Below are positions 56,000 to 64,000 of a stretch of DNA of 64,000 nucleotides, in pieces. The notes under the pieces are model-generated. The model was given only the letters and a program-made list of their open reading frames with translations. It had not been told where the DNA came from and did not search any database. Location: contig NC_063072.1 in assembly GCF_022605165.1 (NCBI RefSeq), forward strand, positions 2,356,001 through 2,420,000. The letters run 5' to 3'. This DNA is from Purpureocillium takamizusanense (taxonomy: Eukaryota; Ascomycota; Sordariomycetes; Hypocreales; Ophiocordycipitaceae). The number at the start of each line of letters is the position of its first letter. Position 1 is the first letter of the stretch. The position numbers and the translations under genes were made by a program.

Positions 56000-57664
56000 A
56001 AGCCAGCCCACCAGAAGGTTGCAGGGGGTGCCGGAAGGCTCTGGCAGCCACTGGCGGCCGCTGTACCCCGCTAGAACCGCTGGCCAGGCAGCGGGCGACC
56101 CGGGCGCCCGTCCAGCTGGAGCGCTTAACCGATGAATCAATCCACCAATCTCTGCAGTGACGATGGAGCTGCAAGGGTCCTTTCGATGCCGCTCGTCACT
56201 CGCTCGCTCACTGCCTTTGCCCGGCGCCCTTGCATCATCATGGCCGCTGCCCCCCGAAGCTGCTGGTGTGCCTCCAGAGAGTGGGGGTGTCCTTTTTTTT
56301 TTTTTTTTGATGTCATGGCTGCCCGTCGAGAGCTCCCGAAAATTCCATGTCGCGGGGCACCGTCGTCACCTCTCCAAGTCGCCGGAACCTTGTCTCACCC
56401 GCGGAATCAGGCGGTCTGCCAGGTAGCACATACCCGTTGCCCAGGTGCCTGCCCCACCTGTACCCTCTGGAAGCTCGACGATCAAGTTGGTCGCTTGCTG
56501 GCTGCCCTGCCCCTCTTTTCCCGTCCCCTCCTCGTCCGCGTCGCTCGCTCACACCACCAAGCTCGCTGCCTCACTGCCCCTCCAGGTCCCTCGCCGCCGC
56601 CACCATGATCGCGAGGGGCGCTGCACGATGAGACGAGACGACCGAATTCTGCGCAAGCGAAACGGGCACGCCCCATGCTCTAAAGGCCCAGCCGGCATTC
56701 GACTCGAAACCAACCAAGACGAGCGAAACTCGAAGCAACATGCAGCATGGCCTGCCGAGCTGACAATGGTGGCAGGCTTTTGGTCCGTCCACTCGCCCAG
56801 CGCAATTGAATTTTCGCTTCCCTGAGCTTCTGGTGGGTGGCGAGGCAACGCCTCCTTGACCCGTTTTGGTGGGCCATCATCGTCCGTCCGTAACCCGCAG
56901 CTTTTACACCGGCGGGGCCATTGTGGGCGCCATCTGCATGCGGGAAAAACTGGGATCGCGCCAAAACTGCGTTGGCACGGCGAATGATGGACCCTGGTGA
57001 GGTGCCTCCTTGAGTCCTTGGGATCGGTCTCGTCTAGCCTAGCACTCTCCTCGAAGCTCGTTGAGTTCCCCGAGCTCGAGCTCTGGATGCTCGAGATGTT
57101 CTCGACGCCCTCTCAATGCAACGCTCCGTCGTAATCTGGTGATTCTCCCCCGTCTTAAATTCCAATTGTCGGTCACAGTGGAAGCTTCTTCTGCTAGTGC
57201 AACCGCCGACCGCGCAACGTCAAACTCAGTTTGCCCTGAAATGGCATCCCAGCGAAGAGCTCCCGAGAGGTCCGGAAGCTGGCAAAGGACGGCAGGAAAT
57301 CGCCGATGCCATCATGGGCTGAAGGCTGGTGGCATGGATCACGCATGTTAAAGTTGATAGAGCCGCCGCTCCCGCCAGAGTACACATGAGCACATGAAAC
57401 GGATGTGGCCCGAGAGGCGTGAAAGACTCAACGGGGTTACTCCTCTATCAATGGGGGTATCTAACACAAAGGGAGGCCCGCAGCCGACGTACCATCCTCT
57501 TTCAGGCGGGAGAGGCTTCGTTCAGCGTCGTCTTGAGCCCTTGTCTTCCGCCAGGGCTCTCGAGCCTTATTCCCGTGTAATCCTCCGCTCGCATCCGGCG
57601 GCCCCTCAACAGATTCCAGAGATAGGGTTTATCGTAGACGACATCTTGGCTTCCGTCACCATCG
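56000..57664. other. Upstream region of Hsp70, downstream of the efflux pump
   Basis: About 1.7 kb. Contains a 16-T run at 56293-56308. Open frames near 56132-56850 look random in both strands. No gene supported; distal Hsp70 promoter and the 3' end of the transporter expected. Confidence 0.45.
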
Positions 57665-59689
57665 TCATCGACCGCCGACTTGCTTCCAAGCACCACGTTT
57701 CCGAGAAAGAAGCAGCAGGACCAAGACTGGTAGAATGGCCAAGTTAGCCCTTCGGCATCCCATAGTTGCCCGCAGCTCGGGGTACCTACCAGGACCATGA
57801 ACGGAACAATAGCAACAAATGCCCAGACTACACCCATCTTCTCTTCCGTTAGCACCTTCACGCAGGAGAAGCAGTCCGAATAGTTCTCGCTCACCTTTGC
57901 GTCGTAGATTGCCTGCCGCCTGGCTCCTTCGGGCAGCTCTCCCAGTCTGGAGAAGTCGCTGTGCTTCGAGTCAAGCCCAGACGTGTTGTTGAACACGGTC
58001 GACATGATGGTAAGACCGATGGTCCCGCCAAAGGGAACAGCAACAGCCATCAGCCCAATGACCGCCGCACGGTGGGCTTTGAAGATGCCAATGCCATGAA
58101 GTGGCGCAATCATAAACCGGAGACCCATGCCGCAACCGACCAGCGCCATCATGCCGAATATCGTTGCCGTTCTTTCCATATACAAGGCCCACGCGAGGAC
58201 TCCAACACCTACCATCTCAATGATTGAGCCCAGGAACAATGGCGGAAACGTCATGCGCGGCCAACGGTTGCAGAGGATGGAGCACAGGTAGATGCCAACT
58301 GTCACGATCCATGAGTATGAGTGCGTTCGCAACTGGAACGACGCTGCTCACCTCCAATTCCTGGCGTAAAATAGAGCAACTGAAGGCCTGCCTTGTCTGA
58401 GCTGTTCCCCTGTACAGCCAGTAAGCATTCGCCATGTCAGGTGCAATCTCGGGATGTTTTCCATACCTTGACTGCGATAAAGTAGATGTTGCAAAAGTAG
58501 AGCACCTATGGCTTTCAGCACGAGGTCCTCTTGGGAACATGAGGGTAGCCGCCTACAGAAAACATGGCCATGCCGGTGGCGCACTCGGTGTAGAAGATCA
58601 GCCCAAGATCCCGATTCGTCAACATCGCCCACGGGATCATGGCTCTCTGCCACGGCATCTTCTTGGACAACGCCCGTCCTGGAGAAAGCATCCTCTCCCA
58701 CGCGAAGAAGAAGCCAACAAACAAGCATCCCACGACAAGAGACACAATCACGGCAGCCGAAGCCCAGGGATAGGTCACGCCGCCCCATGTCAGGCCGAGG
58801 ATAATGAGGCCAAAGCCAATGACGAAGAGTGCCTGTCCACCCACGTCGACTGTCTTGAGGCGCACCACCAACTTGGCGCGACGCCCAGTCTCAGCCGTCT
58901 CGTCGAGCTCCGGGATCGGCTGTGGCCCCAAGAGCTCCTTGCGTAGGACGAAAAAGATGGCCAGCAGGGCAACGGCGGCGATGGGGAGGTTGATCCCAAA
59001 ACACCATCTCCAGTCGGCCCTCGTCAGGTAGCCGCCGACGACGGGGCCCATGGCGTAGGAGATGCCGCCGACGAACGCAAAGATGGCCCAATTCTTGGCG
59101 TTCTCTCGCAGGGTGACTCTGTCGGCGAGAATGGTGCGAACAACGACGTTCAACCCGGCGGAGGCAATGCCTTGGAAGGCGCGACCAAGCAAAAGGACGG
59201 CATAGGCGTTGGTTGGGGCTCCCGTGCACAGAGCGCTCCCGACCATCATGATGAGTACGGCCGCGGTGATGGCGGCGTATCGGCCAAATACATCGGCCAT
59301 CAGGGCCCAAAACGGGATGAACGCAGCAGAAGTGAGGTTGAAAGCCGAAACGATCCAATTCTGCTGGGATATTTCGTTGAAGTCGCTCGCGATCCATGGC
59401 AGTGCGCTCGCGATACTTGAGATCAACGAGTCAGAGTAAGCAAGCCAGGTGAACTCGCATGGGGTACGTGTGCGTACATGGTGGCATCAAGCGCTTGCAG
59501 AGAGTATGGCCATAGCAGGCCAAAGATGATTTTCCATCGGTATTTTCTCACTTTTGACTTGTCTGCCTTGCAGTCCGGGCATGTTGCGGTTTCCGGCTCT
59601 TGTCGGTGGGGACACGTCCTTGGGGGCGGTTTTGGGGACGATTCATCGCGCGACGGGCTGAGAAACTTCTTGTATATGTAGGTTGCCAT
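57665..59689 (-). CDS. MFS drug/metabolite efflux transporter (DHA14, TRI12-like)
   Basis: Six exons: 59689-59478, 59415-58557, 58505-58467 (39 nt), 58409-58352, 58298-57786 and 57726-57665; 580 residues. The joins give LDATIIASALPWIASDF, MFS-VLYFCNIYFIAVK-GNSSDKAGLQLL and TPGIG-VGIYLCSIL, matching the family. Motif C of antiporters is visible (YAMGPVVGGYLTRADWRWCFGIN), as is the DVFGRY motif A region. Fourteen segments are expected; the last is built over the final splice (FMVLV-VLVLLLL) and the protein then ends in RKRGAWKQVGGR. Such pumps export toxic compounds or the fungus's own metabolites by proton antiport. If the last 59-nt intron is kept, the frame shifts into a hydrophilic tail ending at 57502. 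The cytosolic N-terminus has a CPHRQ...CPDC pair of unknown meaning. No metabolite core gene adjoins it. Confidence 0.88.
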
Positions 59690-62600
59690 TGTGAGCGGCA
59701 CCGGAGACCCTTGGTGCGTGTTGAAGAGGTGCGATGACAAGCGAGAGGCTTCACTATACTAGAGTCGCGCGTGTGATGGACATATATAGTCTAGATGTCC
59801 CACAACCATTCTGCCTCAGGGCGGAGTGCTGTCACAGTAGCCGCCCCGGCCACATCATGAGCCACGACAGTCAGGGGTATAATCTGGGGGCCTTCGGCCA
59901 GCATTACGGGTCCAGGCATGCTTCGGGATCTTGCACCTCGAATGAGTTCCCAAAGGGATGTGTCGATTCGAAGGCAGAGCCACAACCAGATGGGGCCATA
60001 ACCAGATGATGGACCAGGGTTCTGGCCATAGGGCTGTGGCTTGATGCCGCAATGCCGTCGGTCAGTCAGGGCGAGGGATGGCATAGTGGGGCTTGCCGAG
60101 TTGGCCTCGCATGACTATCCTGATTGGGAGGACCTTGACTGACGACGCCGATGATGCAGCCCCAGGAAGACACGCAAGAGTTTGGTAGACTAAGCACGCT
60201 TGACTGCTCTTTTACCCGTTATCCTCACTACAGAGAATCACGCGCGATACAATCGTCCATCGTCTTTGTCTGATGTCGCCTTGCTCTGCTCGGACAGCAT
60301 CACTCCGTAGGGTTACCATGGGCGTTGAGGCTGGTGGATGGAAAGGTTCTCTAGCGTCGAGGCTGCGCATTGGGGCTGATCCATGCTCAACCGGTTGAAA
60401 GACAGGGACTCAGCGCAGCGAGCCAGAACGCGAAGAATACGCGGTGCCTGAGGGCTGGCAGCGACCGGCTCCACCTGGAGAAATGTCAGCCTTCGGTGTG
60501 ACGGGACGGTCAGCGCAGAGATATGCGGAACACGAGCCATGCGATGAGAACGGCCCTTCGTTCAAAAAGACGCCCGGCTGCAGTAGCCCCTGCCGCCCGG
60601 TCCTGCCCCCTCTTGCCGCGCCCAGAGCATCCCGGTTGGCCTCAACCGACCCGGGAATTGCGGGGCCCAGGCGGCTGCGGCTCCGAGGGTGAAGCAACAC
60701 GGCCGAGGGTGGGGTCCGTCGCCCCCCCGAGCCAAGCCGGGTCGTCCACCAGTCACGTGCCAAAGCAGCTGACCAAGAGTCAGTCAGTCAGAGCCTGGAG
60801 CCCCGTCACTCTCGGCGGTGCGGATGTAATGACGAAATTCTAGGCCTCCAAAGGAAGGCCGCCACCAGCCGACTGCTCCACGTTTGGTTGGCGTCCTTTC
60901 GTCCGAAGCCCTGCGCACCAGCCAACGGTGCTGCATAGAGTCGGCCGGTCTCGAGCTGGCCCTTCAGAGCCGCTTCGCAGATTCAGAGTCGTACCAAGGC
61001 CGGAGAGTCACGACGAAATTTGACGACGCCCAACAGCTAACTTACCATCCTCCGGGGCGCGGGGAAAGGGCTTTTTGCTGCAGCATATAAATTGTACATT
61101 TCGGTCCCCGTTGAGGCCGCTGGGTAGCGACCCTGCAGAGAGGGTCCCAAAAAGAGCTGGGCACCGTGCTGGCTATATCAACAGTGATCCATGCTGGCAG
61201 TGCGGCCGTGTCAAATGAGCTGGCTGGCTGGCAAGCCACGACGTCAGCAAGATGCAGCGACGCGACAGTGTGGACGGATTGGTGCTGTCATGTTGACGTT
61301 ACAGCGTGACCGTGACAGTGACAGGTTTCCATTGAGAGGGGCGGCGGATCCATCCAGTGCAGCCCCGTCCCGTCAGGCCCAGGCAAGGTAGGCAGCCCTC
61401 CGTTGCATCCTGAAAATCTCGACACGGCAGGAGCTCCGACTGCTGCGCATGCGTCGTACCTGCCCCCAAGAAGTAAAAAAAAAACTACCCACGTGACGGA
61501 CAGTAATGAATGAGGACACTCGCAGTTTGCCTTGCAACGTCTCCTCTCTCGTCATGCATTCCCTGGATTCGACAATGGCTTTTGACACCGCTACAGCACA
61601 CCTCACCACCCTCCAACGAGGCGAGAGCCGCTGCCTACTGTAAACCGAGTGTGGAACCTGCCGCCATACGGATCACCGGGCGTCCGCGTTTCAGCGCGCG
61701 CCAGCAGTCGGTCCGCGAGCTACCAAACCAGCCCGGCCCAGCCCAGCCTAAGCAGGCCGGTCCGCAGACCAGTCACAGCCGCCAGATTAGGTCGCATTAC
61801 GCTGTTGAAAGGCACCCTTCTTCATCAGTCCGGTGCCTGCTCTGCTCTAGCCCACGATTACCCTTGCCGGGGCGTCGCGCCTCCACGGCGCCTGACAGCT
61901 CCCCCCACTGCCGTTCGTCCACGCGCAACGAACAGCCGAGATCCCTTTCGCCCGAAGCTCGCTCTGCCCGCCCCCAACTTCTGCGCTGGCCATTCCTGGC
62001 ACCGGCCCGCGCCCGCCGTCCGGAAGTGACGAAGCCGACAGCTACTGGCAGCCCGGCGGTGCGATCGATACAGTACTTACATTAGTAGTGCCTACTTGGG
62101 TACCTTTAGGTAGCGAACGACGCAACTGGCCTTACGTACCTACATACAACGTTGCGGTCAGCCCTTTGCCAGCAGCCTCCTGTGTCCAACCGTCTTCCTC
62201 TTCGACACATGTGAGTGCGCGACGTCTTGGTGACCCCCATGTCGCACCCATGACCACTGGTGGGCTTCCCTCTGTCACAGCTTATCCGCGTTGGCACATG
62301 TACGCAAAACCACGCGACTAGCAGTAGTCGCACATCGCACGGCAGCACATGCGAAGCCACCTCTCGGATCAGCCGCTCACTGACTGCCTTTTCCGTACAG
62401 GTCCTTTCCCTACGTCTCCTTCCGTCCCGTCGATAATTCCCTGCGTCTTCTAATACGCACCACGGCAGCCCCGGTGTGGCTCCGTTACCAAGGGTAGGTT
62501 GAGTGCCATATCAGCTATTTCCCTCGTTGTCTTCCCTGTCCATCAGAGTCGGTCCCCGGCTCCCCCCATTGCCCCTCCCCCACAGCGACGGCTATTGCTC

Positions 62601-63144
62601 CAAGTCGTATTGACTTTCGGGCCTCCGGAGGAGGACTCAAGCGAGCACTTTCCCATGAGCCGTCTCCCGCCTCCCCCGGCCCACGTACCCCAGTCCACGT
62701 CTGCGTCTGCCCAGCTCTCCCCAAACATCCTTCTCGATCCCGTTCCTGGGACGGTCCACTTGGAAGCACGACATTACCTCTTGCACCCACGGAGTTTGTC
62801 AACCAGACAACACCACTGGTACCCTGCGGCGACCAGTTGCGGGGACTCCGCTCCACATCCCGACCATTGCCGTGCCTGGCAGCTCTTATATAACCTACCT
62901 CCCATCCCTTCTTATCCCCCCCCTACCCTCACGTACTCGTGCTTCATTGTTCGATAGTACCGCAACTCAAGCTGAAGTTGCCACATACACAAACCCGGCC
63001 AATCGTGGTCCAACGAGCGAGTGTAATGCCAGCCTACTACCTTCAGGACTGCCACTACTTCTACCGCACCGCTCTGCGCGGTCTCAGCATCAGCACCAGC
63101 GTCTCGCCGCTCTACTCATAAAATTTCACGGACTTGCTGACAAG
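59690..63144. other. 3.4-kb gene-free stretch between the efflux pump and carnitine acetyltransferase
   Basis: Divergent promoters expected at both ends. CCTA/GTAC words cluster at 62070-62140 (GTGCCTACTTGGGTACC, TTACGTACCTACAT). The 62500-63144 part is a C-rich leader with an open frame in phase with the acetyltransferase. No independent gene supported between 59.8 and 62.4 kb. Confidence 0.45.
63026..63121 (+). other. Short upstream open frame (31 codons)
   Basis: ATG at 63026 to TAA at 63121, in a different frame from the acetyltransferase and ending 23 bp before its ATG. The peptide is Tyr/Ser-rich with Arg and few acids (YFYRTALRGLSIS). It could be a regulatory uORF or the first exon of a mitochondrial form. 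Confidence 0.35.
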
Positions 63145-64000
63145 ATGACCGCCAAAGTCCGCGTCTTCAGTCCTCCAAACTCCCTGGCAGCGCGGCTGGC
63201 AGAGCCTCCCGCCGACCCAGCTACGCCCCGAAGTGTCCCAGAGCCTCCGGCTTCCGTCTCGTCACGTCAGCCTCTGAACCTGTCATCGGCTTACACCAGA
63301 GTGCCCATGGCTACCCACAGTGCGCACAAGGAGGGCGGCATCACTTTTGCTGCCCAAGACAAGCTTCCCAAGCTCCCCATTCCCAACCTCGACGACACTT
63401 GCAAAAGATACTTGGAGGTTCTTGCGCCACTTCAGGCCCCCCGCGAACGGGCTGAGACGAGACATGCCGTTCAGGAGTTCCTCAAACAAGACGGGCCCGA
63501 TTTGCAAGACAAGCTCAAGAAGTATGCCCATGGCAAGACGAGCTACATCGAGCAGTTCTGTAAGTGGACCCCCTTGGCCAGCATACGTGACTATGGCTGA
63601 CAATGGCAGGGTACGACTCGTATCTCAACTTTGACAACCCCGTGGTCCTCAACCTGAACCCATTCTTCCTTCTCGAAGATGACCCTACGCCGGCGAGAAA
63701 CAACCAAGTCACCCGTGCGGCTTCACTGGTCGTGTCCGCCCTCGACTTTATCCGAGCTGTCCGAAAAGAGGAGCTTCCTCCCGACACGTTCAAGGGCACG
63801 CCGCTCTGCATGTACCAGTTTTCTCGCTTATTTGGCACTGCGAGAGTGCCGACCGAGAACGGCTGTCAAATCGTGCAGGACCCGCAATCAACGCATATCG
63901 CGGTCATGTGCCATGGCCAGATCTACTGGTTTGATGTCTTAGACGACAACTCCGACGTTATCATGACCGAGAAGGACATTGCCATCAACCTACAGACAAT
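63145..64000 (+). CDS. Carnitine O-acetyltransferase, 5' part
   Basis: Two exons visible, 63145-63559 and 63610 to the window edge, with a 50-nt intron; 268 codons seen. The join gives YIEQF-WYDSYLNFDNPVVLNLNPFF, the classical sequence of choline/carnitine acyltransferases. KLPKLPIPNLDDTCKRYLEVLAPL is the family's N-terminal motif, and ARNNQVTRAASLV and CMYQFSRLFGTARVP follow. The catalytic His and C-terminal signal lie outside the window. The enzyme moves acetyl groups between CoA and carnitine to carry acetyl units between peroxisome, cytosol and mitochondrion, needed on fatty acids or acetate. The ATG at 63145 is the first in the frame, but the frame is open upstream to 62872 without a Met, and that part is Arg-rich like a presequence. 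Start is therefore uncertain. Confidence 0.92.

Noticed and set aside
57502..57664. Efflux pump coding region extended to 57502
   Set aside because: It needs retention of a well-formed 59-nt intron and loses the last membrane segment; kept only as an alternative form.

Overview
The window looks like chromosomal DNA of a filamentous ascomycete, most probably a Sordariomycete and by inference Hypocreales. The evidence is short introns (about 50-170 nt, one of 228 nt) with GT(A/G)AGT-type donors and CTAAC/CTGAC-like branch sites, GC-rich codons, long pyrimidine-rich gene-free leaders, and a fungal gene set: HET domain, Abp2, Sey1, Mif2, Yme2, Emi1, subtilase and MFS genes. I place 18 protein genes, two of them cut by the window edges. 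I see no tRNA, rRNA or CRISPR. Exon borders were worked out by hand from splice motifs and family alignment, so individual junctions may be off.

Layout. 0-1.2 kb: HET-domain gene (minus, runs off the left edge). 1.84-2.71 kb: a non-autonomous DNA transposon with 56-bp terminal inverted repeats and 9-bp target duplications. 3-9 kb: a COG7-like Golgi tether subunit, a secreted subtilisin-like protease and an Sds3-like Rpd3-complex subunit. 9.7-17.3 kb: an AsaB/GA4-desaturase-like oxygenase, ARS-binding protein 2 and an alpha/beta hydrolase. 17.3-28.8 kb: a gene-poor stretch with one five-exon sugar transporter in the middle. 28.8-31.6 kb: an EF-hand MscS channel.

32-39 kb: a dienelactone-hydrolase-like gene, a cystathionine gamma-synthase-like PLP enzyme and a divergent NRPS-like A-T didomain gene. 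These three could form a small metabolic cluster and are the best candidate here for an undescribed pathway. 40-56 kb: a housekeeping block of SEY1, RNase H2 subunit A, MIF2/CENP-C, YME2, EMI1 and a cytosolic Hsp70 with a step-type heat-shock element. 57.7-59.7 kb: a DHA14-type efflux transporter. 63.1 kb to the end: 5' part of carnitine acetyltransferase.

Several genes act in the same compartment. YME2 and EMI1 share a divergent promoter and are both mitochondrial. RNase H2A, Mif2, Abp2 and Sds3-like are nuclear chromosome-maintenance or chromatin proteins. The main unusual points are the intact transposon, the possible A-T/PLP/hydrolase cluster, a stop-free in-frame Hsp70 intron, an alternative C-terminus in the efflux pump, and an ATG-less open extension upstream of carnitine acetyltransferase.
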